Below are positions 55,932 to 64,000 of a stretch of 64,000 nucleotides of DNA, piece by piece. Each line of letters begins with the position of its first letter. Within the stretch, counting starts at the first letter, position 1. The position numbers and the translations under genes are program-made. The stretch is from Planctomycetota bacterium (lineage in GTDB: Bacteria; Planctomycetota; UBA8742; UBA2392): NCBI GenBank assembly GCA_020845475.1, contig JADLFN010000040.1:1-64000 (forward strand). The letters are read 5' to 3'. The notes under the pieces were generated by a model that saw nothing but the letters and a program-made list of their open reading frames with translations, did no database searches and was not told where the DNA came from.

Positions 55932-57980
55932 CTATTCCCGGGTTTGCTCTCGCAGCACGCGCAAGATGGCGTCGCCGTAGGCGGCCAGCTTCTGCGGACC
56001 GATGCCGGGCACTTCCAGCAACGCATCGCGCGATTTCGGTTTCGCCCCGGCGATCGCTTCCAGCACGCGGTCGCTGAGCACGCGAAAAGCGCGCACTTTT
56101 TCGCGCGCCGCCTGCTGCTTGCGCCATGCCTTCAGCGCGACCACGGACTCCGGCGCGGCTTGGGCGCTTGGCGCTGCCTTGGCCTTGCGTTTGGATCTGG
56201 GCGCCTCGATGGAGTCGGCCGCCACCATGACGCGGCTTAGCGCGTTGGCCTCATAGGCGGCCTCGGTGAGCTCCGCGCGCTGGAAGGCGATCTTCTCGCC
56301 GTTCTTCTCGAACTCGGCGGCCTCGATCTCGACAAGCCCTGCGCTTTTGAGCGCGCCCAGCAGGCGCTCGAACTTGCGGCGGTCCGCGCCCTCGCCCAGG
56401 GTCTCCTTGAACAGCCGTCCCGTGGCCATGCCTTTGCCGCGCAGTGCATCGAGAATGAGTTGCAGGTCGCGGCGCTGATCCTCGCTCGGCGCGCCGAAAC
56501 TGGAGAGTACGCAGTCGCGCGGCGCGCAAACGTCGCACTTGCCGCAGGGCCGCGTCTGATCCTCGTCGCCAAAGTGAGCCACCAGCGCCTGCATGCGGCA
56601 CTGGCGGCCCTGGGCGAACTCAAACATTTTCTCGATCTGCGCCATTCGAAACTGCACGCGCGCATGATAGGCGCCCTGCCAGCCGCCTTCGCCAAGGCTT
56701 CGGCGCCCGGGGCCGTCAGGGGCACGGATGAACAATCCATCCGGAGTCATTTCGGCGCCGCCGCAGGCCAGCAGCGGCGAGAGTCGCTGCTCGACTGTTG
56801 ACGCGTCAAGGGAAAGCCCAGCCGCCAGCGAATCAGCGCTCTGGGCGTGTTTGTCGAGCGCCATGTAAAGCTGCTGCATGTCCGGAAGCGGCGGGTAATC
56901 GCGCTCGAGAAAGAACTCGTGCAGCTTTCGGTCCGACCACGCATACATGAGCACGGCGCGCGAAGGCTTGCCGTCGCGGCCGGCGCGGCCGATTTCCTGG
57001 TAGTAGCCCTCGATGTGCGCGGGCAGCGCGGTGTGAACGATCGTGCGGACATCGGCTTTGTCGATGCCCATGCCAAAGGCGATCGTGGCCACGATCACGC
57101 TCACGTCGCCCGCCTGAAACGCGGCTTGCGCGCGCTCGCGTGTTGACGCGTCAAGACCCGCGTGGTAGGGCATGCACGGCACGCGCTTTTCGAGTGTTGC
57201 GGCCAGCGCCTCGCACTCCTTGCGCGAGGGCACGTACACAATCGCGGGCAGCTTGGGGTCTGGCTCCGTTTTGGCGTCTTTTGCCAAAACGGTGCCTGAC
57301 CCCTTTTGTGCCAGCAGCTTGACCACAGCATCGCTGCGCTCGCCCTTCTTGACCTCGACCACCTCCACGGCCAGGTTTCCGCGCCAGAAGCCGTGAATCA
57401 GCCGCTTGGCGTCTTTGAGCCCCAGCTGCTCCACGATGTCGCGCTGCACCAGGGGCGTGGCCGTGGCAGTCAGCGCGATGATCGGCGCCGGCCGCAGCGC
57501 GGGCAGGCGCTTGCCGAGCAGGCGGTAATCGGGCCGAAAGTCGTGGCCCCACTGGCTGATGCAATGCGCCTCATCGACGGCGATCAGCGAGGGCGTCTTT
57601 TTCGCCAGCCACTCCACGAATCCCGGCACGCGCAAACGCTCGGGCGCCACGTAAAGGAAATCCAGCTTGCCCTCGGCCCAGTCAAAGCACGCCTGCCGCG
57701 ATTCCAGGCGCGGCCTGCCCGAGTGAATGCGGGCCGCGTTGAATCCCTGCTCGTGCAGCTTGGCGACTTGATCTTCCATGAGCGAAATCAGCGGCGAGAT
57801 CACGAGTGCAGCGCCGCCGCGCGCAATCGCCGGCAACTGGTAGCACAGCGATTTGCCCGCACCCGTGGGCATCACCAGCAAGGCATCGTGGCCCTCCGCC
57901 AGTGTCGCGCACGCGGCTTCCTGGTGCGGCCGGAAAGCGGCGTGTCCAAAGCGTTCGCGCAGGATGTCGGAGAGGTTCAC
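55932..57980 (-). CDS. recQ: RecQ ATP-dependent DNA helicase with in-frame repeat insertions
   Basis: RecQ unwinds DNA 3'-5' in recombination and repair. The 682-residue protein has Walker A P-T-G-A-G-K-S at 38-44, D-E-A-H-C-I-S-Q-W-G-H at 136-146, motif III T-A-T-A-T, motif VI near Q-E-I-G-R-A-G-R-D-G, the RQC zinc cysteines (461, 479, 482, 485), a winged helix and an HRDC domain (~600-680). Two peptides look foreign: residues 226-242 (G-S-G-T-V-L-A-K-D-A-K) encoded by a 49-base palindrome, and 426-433 (R-R-S-L-G-E-G-G) encoded by another short repeat. Both keep the frame. The start is GTG at 57980, with no clear ribosome binding site. Confidence 0.93.
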   Translation of the reverse strand: MNLSDILRERFGHAAFRPHQEAACATLAEGHDALLVMPTGAGKSLCYQLPAIARGGAALVISPLISLMEDQVAKLHEQGFNAARIHSGRPRLESRQACFDWAEGKLDFLYVAPERLRVPGFVEWLAKKTPSLIAVDEAHCISQWGHDFRPDYRLLGKRLPALRPAPIIALTATATPLVQRDIVEQLGLKDAKRLIHGFWRGNLAVEVVEVKKGERSDAVVKLLAQKGSGTVLAKDAKTEPDPKLPAIVYVPSRKECEALAATLEKRVPCMPYHAGLDASTRERAQAAFQAGDVSVIVATIAFGMGIDKADVRTIVHTALPAHIEGYYQEIGRAGRDGKPSRAVLMYAWSDRKLHEFFLERDYPPLPDMQQLYMALDKHAQSADSLAAGLSLDASTVEQRLSPLLACGGAEMTPDGLFIRAPDGPGRRSLGEGGWQGAYHARVQFRMAQIEKMFEFAQGRQCRMQALVAHFGDEDQTRPCGKCDVCAPRDCVLSSFGAPSEDQRRDLQLILDALRGKGMATGRLFKETLGEGADRRKFERLLGALKSAGLVEIEAAEFEKNGEKIAFQRAELTEAAYEANALSRVMVAADSIEAPRSKRKAKAAPSAQAAPESVVALKAWRKQQAAREKVRAFRVLSDRVLEAIAGAKPKSRDALLEVPGIGPQKLAAYGDAILRVLREQTRE
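56684..56705. repeat. Short palindromic element inside recQ (RRSLGEGG)
   Basis: CGCCTTCGCCAAGGCTTCGGCG contains the GCCTT/AAGGC stem and flanking CGCC/GGCG. On the coding strand it encodes R-R-S-L-G-E-G-G in frame, a peptide not expected in RecQ. Confidence 0.5.
57255..57303. repeat. 49-bp palindrome inserted in recQ
   Basis: GGGGTC/GACCCC, GGC/GCC, CC/GG and GTTTTGGC/GCCAAAAC pair in order with two T-T mismatches around a GTCTTTT loop: 19 pairs. Its outer arms match the intergenic element at 50158-50188. It adds ~17 residues in frame. Confidence 0.75.
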
Positions 57981-58046
57981 GGCGGGAGTATAGCGGAAAT
58001 GGCGGCGCCAAAGTGCTAACCTCGTCGCGGGCCCAGGGAGATCAAG

Positions 58047-59054
58047 ATGCGTCAGATGACCACGATGTTTGCGTTGATGCTTGGACTATTGCTGGCGGCC
58101 TCAAACGTGATGGCAGATCGCGCGCCGCCGCGCGAAGAACCCAAGCCGGAAGCGAAGCCCGCGGAGGAGACCCCGCTTCCCTGGACGGTCGAAGAGATTC
58201 GCAAGAAATGGGACGACGGCATCACGTTCGAGTTTGCCCTGACCAACGACGGCAAACCCGACGGCGGCATGCGTCTTGAGGCGGAAACCATCACGGAGAA
58301 GTCGTTCCTCGGTACGACGGTCAGCATCAGCAACGAACGCGAAGAGCGCGTCGAAAAAGCCAAAGAGAAAACCTGGGAAGTTTACCTGGGCGAACTCACG
58401 CAACGCATCAAGGGTGCCGCGATCACCGACGAAGAGATCACCGTGCCCGCCGGCAAATACAAGTGCAAGCGCTACGCCGTGCCGGCCGCGGCTTCAAGCG
58501 TGAGCTACTGGTTTTCCGCTGACCTGCCCGGCATCTTCATCAAAGCCGAGAACCGAATGGTGAAGGACGGCAAAGAAATTTCCCAGATCTGGGAATTGGC
58601 GGAAGTCGGAGTGCCGCTGGTGCAGTTTCCCTGGAGCTACAAGCAGGTGCAGGAATCATGGAAGGACGGCGCATCGCTCAAGTACGACGACGAAAACGGC
58701 GAGCAGAAAGGCACCGTCGCATTCAAGGTGGAATCCACCGACAATAACGGCCTGACTGCTTCCATGACTTTCGGGGACAAGGCCATGCCCGCCAAACACC
58801 AAAAGTGGGCGAAATTCTATCGCGAGTTCACCTGCCCTCGCGCCATTGCCACGATCAGCGAAGAGACAATCGAGACCCCCGCCGGCAAGTTCGAGTGCCA
58901 GGTCATCAAATGGGAGCGCAAGAAAACGGTCAACACGGTTTACATCGCCAAGATTGAGCCCGGGCTAATGGTCAAAGCCGTGCGCAAGGACTTCAACGGC
59001 AAGGAAGAACGCACAAATACCGTAACGCTGACTGAATTCAAGAAAGGCAAGTAG
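58047..59054 (+). CDS. Secreted protein with internal duplication
   Basis: A 335-residue exported protein. Signal M-R-Q-M-T-T-M-F-A-L-M-L-G-L-L-L. Two copies of a ~144-residue module are visible: T-V-P-A-G-K-Y-K-C at 132 matches E-T-P-A-G-K-F-E-C at 276, followed in both by a strand pair (S-A-D-L-P-G-I-F-I-K versus A-K-I-E-P-G-L-M-V-K). The module resembles DUF3108-like or lipoprotein-type beta folds, but the family is uncertain. GGGAG lies upstream of ATG 58047. A strong terminator follows. Confidence 0.7.
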   Translation: MRQMTTMFALMLGLLLAASNVMADRAPPREEPKPEAKPAEETPLPWTVEEIRKKWDDGITFEFALTNDGKPDGGMRLEAETITEKSFLGTTVSISNEREERVEKAKEKTWEVYLGELTQRIKGAAITDEEITVPAGKYKCKRYAVPAAASSVSYWFSADLPGIFIKAENRMVKDGKEISQIWELAEVGVPLVQFPWSYKQVQESWKDGASLKYDDENGEQKGTVAFKVESTDNNGLTASMTFGDKAMPAKHQKWAKFYREFTCPRAIATISEETIETPAGKFECQVIKWERKKTVNTVYIAKIEPGLMVKAVRKDFNGKEERTNTVTLTEFKKGK

Positions 59055-59075
59055 TCTCAAGTATCCGTGTTCAGA

Positions 59076-59104
59076 GCCCGCCGGGTTGCCGGCGGGCTTT
59101 TCTT
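59076..59104 (+). terminator. Rho-independent terminator
   Basis: AGCCCGCCGG (59076-59085) pairs with CCGGCGGGCT (59090-59099) around a four-base loop, followed by TTTTCTT. It ends the gene at 58047-59054, 12 bases before the next start. Confidence 0.85.
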
Positions 59105-59115
59105 CCGGAGAGTCC

Positions 59116-60861
59116 ATGCGCACCGTCTTTCTCGGTTCACTTGCTGCGCTCGCCGTGGCGATGTCGATCAGCCAACGCGCGGCCCAGGACGCTCCCAAAA
59201 CCACGAAGCTGTGCAAAGAAGCGGGCCTGGCCGATCTCGTGGTCACGCGCACGGCCTGGGCGGATGTCAACGGTGACGGCTACCCAGATTTGATCGTGCA
59301 CGGCCATGGCCAGAGCGTGCGCAACAACGGCTGGATTCTGATTAACGACAAAGGCAAAGGTTTTAAGGCCGCCGACGCGACCGCGTTCCGCAACCGCGAC
59401 GACAAAATCAAGGACGGCCGCGTCAGCGGCTTTGCAAGCACGGCGGACGTCGACAACGACGGCGATCAGGACTTGTTTTCAGGCGCGCATTACGCGAACA
59501 AGACGCCCAAGGGCGCCGACGGCACGTTCATGGATCGCAACGAGCTCATGCTCAACGACGGCAAGGGCGGATTCGCGTTCGTGAAAGCCGAGCAGAACCC
59601 GTGGCTGGGCGAGGAAAGCAAGACCACCTCTTCGATCGCGTGGCTGGATTACAACCTCGACGGCAAGCTCGATTGCTTCATTGCCAACTGGTACTCGAAT
59701 TACGGCGTCACGCTCGATTGCTACCAGAGCGAACTGTATCAGGGCGACGGCGCAGGCGGCTTTGCGCTGGCAACCGCCGAGGCGAAACTGGAAACGCCCG
59801 CCGAGCCCGGCACCAAAGGGCTGTGGTCGCGGCCCGCTTACGGCTGCGGCAGCTTTGATTACGACGCCGACGGCTTCATGGACATCTTCGTGCCGATTTA
59901 CGGCCGCCAGTGGAATTTCGTGTGGCGAAACCGCGGCGACGGCACGTTCGAATACGTGGCCGACCAGCTCGGCCTCGACGGCGACGAACTGCGCGACGGC
60001 AAGTATCCCGCCGGAGTGCGACGCGCAACCGAGCCCGCCTGGCGCGCCAACGGCAACACCTTTGACATGGCGCCGGGCGATTTCGACAACGACGGCGACA
60101 TGGACGTGTTTCTCGCCGAGATCGCCCACGGCTGGGCGGGCGCTTCGAGCGACCTTTCATGCATCTGCGAAAACCTCGGCGCCAAGGAAGGCTTCAAGTT
60201 TAAACGGCGCCTCGATCTGGTGGAGCGAGCCGCGCCAGATATCAACGACAACTGGGGCGACACCTACGGAAGCTGGATCGACATCGACAACGACGGCCGC
60301 CTCGACCTGCTCACGAGCGCCACGAGCTATCCCGGCGTGGGTTTAATATTGTGGAAGCAAGGAGAAGACGGTCGATTCAAAAACGCGAGCGAAGAGTACG
60401 GCCTGAACATGTTGAGCAGTCACGGGCTCTCGATTGCGGATTTCGACCGCGATGGCGACGTGGACATCGCCTGCGTGCAATACAAATGGCCCGACCGTAT
60501 CCCCGAAACCAAGGACCTGCCGCACCACGAACTTTCGGTGTTTCGCAACGAAAGCAAAGGCAACCACTGGCTCGCGCTCGATCTGATCGGTGACGCCACC
60601 TGCAACCGCGACGCAGTGGGCGCCATCGTGTACGTCACGGTAGGCCTGACCACGCGCATCTTCCAGGTCACCGGAGGCACGGGGCAGTTTGCGCCACACT
60701 CGCCGCGCACCATCCACATCGGCCTGGGCAAAGCCACCCAGGCCGATTCCGTGCGCATCGTATGGCCCAACGCCAAACACGAAGAACAGAAGATCGCCGC
60801 CATCAAGGCCGACAGCTATTACACGATCGAAAAAGGCAAAGCACCCAAGGCCGTCAAGTAG
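59116..60861 (+). CDS. Secreted FG-GAP / ASPIC-UnbV repeat protein
   Basis: A 581-residue exported protein (signal V-F-L-G-S-L-A-A-L-A-V-A). It has at least seven FG-GAP/VCBS Ca2+-binding loops of form D-x-[DN]-x-D-G-x-x-D (D-V-N-G-D-G-Y-P-D, D-V-D-N-D-G-D-Q-D, D-Y-N-L-D-G-K-L-D, D-Y-D-A-D-G-F-M-D, D-F-D-N-D-G-D-M-D, D-I-D-N-D-G-R-L-D, D-F-D-R-D-G-D-V-D), forming a seven-bladed propeller. The C-terminal ~90 residues are an ASPIC/UnbV domain (T-G-G-T-G-Q-F-A-P-H-S, V-R-I-V-W-P-N). Such proteins are abundant in marine and soil planctomycetes and relatives and probably bind ligands at the surface. GGAG precedes the ATG at 59116. Confidence 0.85.
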   Translation: MRTVFLGSLAALAVAMSISQRAAQDAPKTTKLCKEAGLADLVVTRTAWADVNGDGYPDLIVHGHGQSVRNNGWILINDKGKGFKAADATAFRNRDDKIKDGRVSGFASTADVDNDGDQDLFSGAHYANKTPKGADGTFMDRNELMLNDGKGGFAFVKAEQNPWLGEESKTTSSIAWLDYNLDGKLDCFIANWYSNYGVTLDCYQSELYQGDGAGGFALATAEAKLETPAEPGTKGLWSRPAYGCGSFDYDADGFMDIFVPIYGRQWNFVWRNRGDGTFEYVADQLGLDGDELRDGKYPAGVRRATEPAWRANGNTFDMAPGDFDNDGDMDVFLAEIAHGWAGASSDLSCICENLGAKEGFKFKRRLDLVERAAPDINDNWGDTYGSWIDIDNDGRLDLLTSATSYPGVGLILWKQGEDGRFKNASEEYGLNMLSSHGLSIADFDRDGDVDIACVQYKWPDRIPETKDLPHHELSVFRNESKGNHWLALDLIGDATCNRDAVGAIVYVTVGLTTRIFQVTGGTGQFAPHSPRTIHIGLGKATQADSVRIVWPNAKHEEQKIAAIKADSYYTIEKGKAPKAVK

Positions 60862-60873
60862 CAATGCCGCACT

Positions 60874-63800
60874 CTACTTGTTGCGCAGCGCTTTCTCCTC
60901 GATGGGTGCGGCTGCGTAGGCTTCTTCGAGCGCATGGCCGTTGGTTGCGGGCGCGGGCGCTGATGGCGCTTCGTCGCTTTCGCCCTGAATGAAGCGGCCA
61001 AAGAACCTGCCCGTGGCCTGGCTGATGCGGTAGGTCATGAGATAGAGCGTGGGCACGTAGAGCGTGGTCAGGAACGTGGCAATGGCGAGGCCCCAGCTCA
61101 CGGCAGTGGCCATGGGCCGCCACCAGGCCACGGAATCACCGCCGATGATCCACGAGAACGTGAAGAAATCAAAGCTGATGCCGACCACCATCGGCAGCAG
61201 GCCCAGCAGCGTGGTCATGGCCGTCAACAGCACCGGCCGCATGCGCGTTTTGCCCGCAATCACGCAGGCTTCCTCAACGGATTTGCCCTCCGCCATCTGC
61301 ACGTTGATGAAGTCAATCAGCACGATCGCGTTGTTCACCACCACGCCCGCCAGACTGACCACGCCAATGCCGGTCATGATCACGCCGAATTTCTGCGCAT
61401 GGATCACGAGCGACAGGTTGATGCCGATGAAGGACATGATCACCGAAGTCATCACGATGAATGTCTGCAGCACGCTGTTGAACTGCGCCACGAGGATCAT
61501 CGCGATCAGCAGCAGCGCCACGACAAAGGCCTGCATCAGAAAGCGCGAGGCTTCGGCCTGGTCTTCGCTTTCGCCGGTCAGGCGGTACAGGGTGCCCGCG
61601 GGCAACTGGTTGGCGGCGCGCGCCTCATCGATTTTGGCGAGGCATTCGGCGCGCACCACGTTTTCATCGACGCCTGCGGGCACATCGGCCATCACGTTGA
61701 TCACGCGGCGTGCGTCGCGGCGGCGCAGCGAGCCCGGGCCGCCGGAATAATCGAAGCGGGCCACGCTCGAAAGCGGCACCGGGTTGCCGAAGGCGTCGCT
61801 GACCAGGATCGAATCGAGCACCTTGGGATCGTTGCGATTGGCGGCGGGCAATCGCACCACGATGTCGCGCTCTTCGTTGCCTTCGTCGTAGCCGCCAATG
61901 CGCCGGCCATTGATGAACATCTTCACGAAGCTGCCGATCCATTGCGTGGTCATGCCCATCAGCGCGGCTTTCTGGCGATCGACGATCACGCGGAACTCGG
62001 GCTTGCCGGGCCGGTAGTCGTCGCGCAGATCGACCACGTTGGGCACGTTGGCCACAATCGCGCGCACGCGCTTTGCGGCTTCCACGAGATCGGCCTGGTT
62101 TTCCGCAGCGACTTCAATGTTGATCTTGGCGCCCGTGGGCGGGCCCATGCTCTGCTTTTTCACTTCGATCTCGGCGCCGGGAATGTCGTGCATCACCTCG
62201 CGCACCTGCTCGATGTATTTGCTTGGGCTGCCCTTGCGCTCGCTGTCCTTCTTGAAGTGCATCGTCACGACGCCGGTGTTGCTGGAGTCGCCGGAGGCCG
62301 AAAAGAAATTGTCCGCGCCCGTGCCCACGCCCGTGGATACTGACTCGACATCTTCGTTGGGCGGCAGCCGGCGCTCGATTTCGCGCACGATCGCGTCCGT
62401 CTGATCGAGGCTCATGCCATCGGGGCCTTTCACATTCACCGTCGCCAGGCGCGGCTCATTGTCGGGGAAGAACTCAACGCCGTGCCCCGCCACCGTCAGC
62501 AGGAAGCCCGAGCCAAACAGCGCCGCAAAGCCCGCAAGGATGGTGATCTTGGGCCACTTCAGGCATGCGCGCAGCGTGCGCTCATAGGCGCTCAGGAACA
62601 TGTGGCCGGTCTTGCCGAAGTAATCGGCCAGGCCCGCCTCGCCGTGCTTGCTTTTCTTCATGAACGTGGCCGCCATCACCGGGTTGATCACGAGGCCCAC
62701 GAACAGTGAGCTGGTCAACACGATGATCACGGTCAGCGGCAGGTAACTCATCCAGTCGCCGATGATGCCGGGCCAGAACAGCATCGGGCCAAAGGCCGCC
62801 AGCGTGGTCATCGTCGAAGTCGTGATCGGCCAGGCCACCTCCGCCGTGCCGTCGAGCACGGCCTGGATTCGCGGCTTGTTGAGCTGAGAGAAGTGCCGGT
62901 AAATGTTCTCAATAACCACAATGCCGTTGTCCACGAGCATGCCGTTGGCGAGGACAAGGCTGAACAGCACCATCATGTTCAGCGTCAGGCCCATCGTGCG
63001 CACGACGACAAACGTGATCAGCATGGAAAGCGGAATAGCCGCGCTCACGAACATGGCGTTGCGGAAACCCATGGCGAAGAACACGCACAGCATGACGAGC
63101 ACCAGGCCCGAGAGCACGTTGTTCTCGAGGTCGCTGACCATGTTCTTGATCTGGACGCTCTCGTCGCCGGAGATTGCGTAATCCACGCCGGGCGGAAAGC
63201 GCGTGGCCTTGGCCTGGGCCATGCCCACTTTGATCATCTCGGTGATCATGATGATGTTTTCGCCCGCACGCTTCTTCACGCTGAGCGAGACGCTGGGCTT
63301 GCCGTTGAGGCGCGCAAAACTGGTGGGCTCCTTGAACACGCGGCGCGCCGTGGCCACGTCGCGCAGATAGACCGGCTTGCCATTGACGTGATAGACCACC
63401 AGCGAGTTGACGTCTTCGGCTGTCTTGAACGCGCCGGGCAATCTCACGGCGGGTTTGACGCCGCCGGTATCCACGGCGCCCGCCGAGATATCTACGTTTT
63501 CGCCGGAGAGTTTTGCGATCAGCTCGTTCACGGGCAGGCGGAACGAGGCCAGCTTCTCGGGGTTGATCTCAATTTCGATCTGCGGTTCGAGTGCGCCCGC
63601 GATGTCCACGCCCAGCACGCCGGGTACCTGTTCGAGTTCGTCTTTGAGCTTTTCCGAGAGCGGCTGCAGCGTGTTCATGTCTGCGCCGTAGAGCGAAATC
63701 GTGATGATCGGGAACTCCGAGAAACTGAGTTCGCTGATCGATTCGTCTTCCGCGTCATTGGGGAACTCGCCCTTGGCGATGTTGAACTTTTCGCGCGTGC

Positions 63801-64000
63801 GCTGCAGCGCGTCCTCCACGCTGATATCGGGCGTGAATTTGCACGTCGTGATGCTCACGCCTTCGCTGGAAACACTCGTGAGCTCGTCAAGCCCCTTGAG
63901 GTTCTTGAGCTGGCGCTCCAGAGGCACCGTGATGTTGTTTTCGACGTCTTCGGGGCTGGCCTCGGGCAGCGGCACCACGACGGTGATCAGCGGAACCTTG
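60874..64000 (-). CDS. RND efflux pump inner membrane protein, 5' end cut by window
   Basis: The last ~1040 residues of an HAE1/AcrB-type RND transporter; the first ~20-40 residues lie beyond 64000. It has two large periplasmic domains, twelve TM helices, and TM4 with G-M-L-V-D-N-G-I-V-V-I-E-N-I, where the second Asp of the proton relay of AcrB is Asn while the first is kept; V-V-N-N-A-I-V-L-I-D in TM10 and the P-L-E-R-Q-L near the start are typical. The C-terminus adds a Pro/Ala-rich tail. It exports small molecules by proton antiport with a membrane fusion protein, not seen here. The frame is open to the window edge, so GTG 63978 is not the true start. Confidence 0.9.
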   Translation of the reverse strand, partial: KVPLITVVVPLPEASPEDVENNITVPLERQLKNLKGLDELTSVSSEGVSITTCKFTPDISVEDALQRTREKFNIAKGEFPNDAEDESISELSFSEFPIITISLYGADMNTLQPLSEKLKDELEQVPGVLGVDIAGALEPQIEIEINPEKLASFRLPVNELIAKLSGENVDISAGAVDTGGVKPAVRLPGAFKTAEDVNSLVVYHVNGKPVYLRDVATARRVFKEPTSFARLNGKPSVSLSVKKRAGENIIMITEMIKVGMAQAKATRFPPGVDYAISGDESVQIKNMVSDLENNVLSGLVLVMLCVFFAMGFRNAMFVSAAIPLSMLITFVVVRTMGLTLNMMVLFSLVLANGMLVDNGIVVIENIYRHFSQLNKPRIQAVLDGTAEVAWPITTSTMTTLAAFGPMLFWPGIIGDWMSYLPLTVIIVLTSSLFVGLVINPVMAATFMKKSKHGEAGLADYFGKTGHMFLSAYERTLRACLKWPKITILAGFAALFGSGFLLTVAGHGVEFFPDNEPRLATVNVKGPDGMSLDQTDAIVREIERRLPPNEDVESVSTGVGTGADNFFSASGDSSNTGVVTMHFKKDSERKGSPSKYIEQVREVMHDIPGAEIEVKKQSMGPPTGAKINIEVAAENQADLVEAAKRVRAIVANVPNVVDLRDDYRPGKPEFRVIVDRQKAALMGMTTQWIGSFVKMFINGRRIGGYDEGNEERDIVVRLPAANRNDPKVLDSILVSDAFGNPVPLSSVARFDYSGGPGSLRRRDARRVINVMADVPAGVDENVVRAECLAKIDEARAANQLPAGTLYRLTGESEDQAEASRFLMQAFVVALLLIAMILVAQFNSVLQTFIVMTSVIMSFIGINLSLVIHAQKFGVIMTGIGVVSLAGVVVNNAIVLIDFINVQMAEGKSVEEACVIAGKTRMRPVLLTAMTTLLGLLPMVVGISFDFFTFSWIIGGDSVAWWRPMATAVSWGLAIATFLTTLYVPTLYLMTYRISQATGRFFGRFIQGESDEAPSAPAPATNGHALEEAYAAAPIEEKALRNK

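Noticed and set aside
63978..64000. GTG at 63978 as the RND gene start
   Set aside because: The frame is open with matching family sequence to the window edge, so the start lies outside.

Overview
The window comes from a high-GC diderm bacterium. An lpxB gene, several beta-barrel outer membrane proteins, lipoproteins with lipoboxes and secreted proteins with C-terminal sorting tails support a Gram-negative-type envelope. The rich load of short palindromic and heptamer-based intergenic repeats, the FG-GAP/ASPIC-UnbV protein, the tandem cadherin-like protein and the IMPase-ADP-ribosylhydrolase fusion fit environmental Planctomycetota, Myxococcota or related lineages. The phylum cannot be fixed from this sequence alone. 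TGA is used as an ordinary stop by several genes (for example ilvC, ilvB, ilvM), so the code is standard apart from the two selenocysteine candidates below.

Layout. 1-700: truncated IS transposase and a short orphan reading frame. 701-9925: a tightly overlapped branched-chain amino acid operon, ilvC-ilvB-ilvM-ilvD-leuC-leuD-cimA-leuB, which covers valine synthesis and a citramalate route to isoleucine; no leuA is present. 10135-18470: IMPase-ADP-ribosylglycohydrolase fusion, tRNA-Thr, a SufR-type regulator, a membrane nucleotide cyclase, a DapA-family aldolase, trpG/pabA, ssb and a bifunctional nuclease. 18590-21137: an outer membrane barrel and two secreted hypercharged proteins. 21244-27562: the SUF iron-sulfur assembly locus (sufE divergent from sufB-sufC-sufD-sufS-sufT); four of its junctions each hold a different inverted repeat. 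27672-33569: secreted proteins and two genes with an in-frame TGA at the first position of a U-x-x-C redox motif, which are probable selenoproteins. 33576-49147: mostly minus-strand housekeeping and envelope genes (lpxB, pyrE, ribF, an AmrS-like radical SAM enzyme, a SemiSWEET-like protein, a porin-like protein, a giant disordered membrane protein, rpsT). 49224-60861: fba, a tandem-repeat surface protein, yhaM, tRNA-Leu, a hydrolase, recQ and two secreted proteins. 60874-64000: an RND efflux pump running off the right end.

The strongest unusual signals are: (1) a TlpA-like thioredoxin whose CGPC motif reads U-G-P-C, with a stem-loop directly after the TGA; (2) a small membrane-anchored protein with U-A-S-C, also with a GU-loop hairpin downstream; (3) palindromic repeats inserted in frame inside recQ; (4) heptamer-armed inverted repeats in successive suf junctions; (5) a mirror-symmetric two-unit REP-like element near 16.9 kb. 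No CRISPR array, rRNA, prophage or biosynthetic cluster was seen. Intergenic stretches not listed, including 9926-10134 and 36522-36673, show nothing I can support; none exceeds 300 bases.
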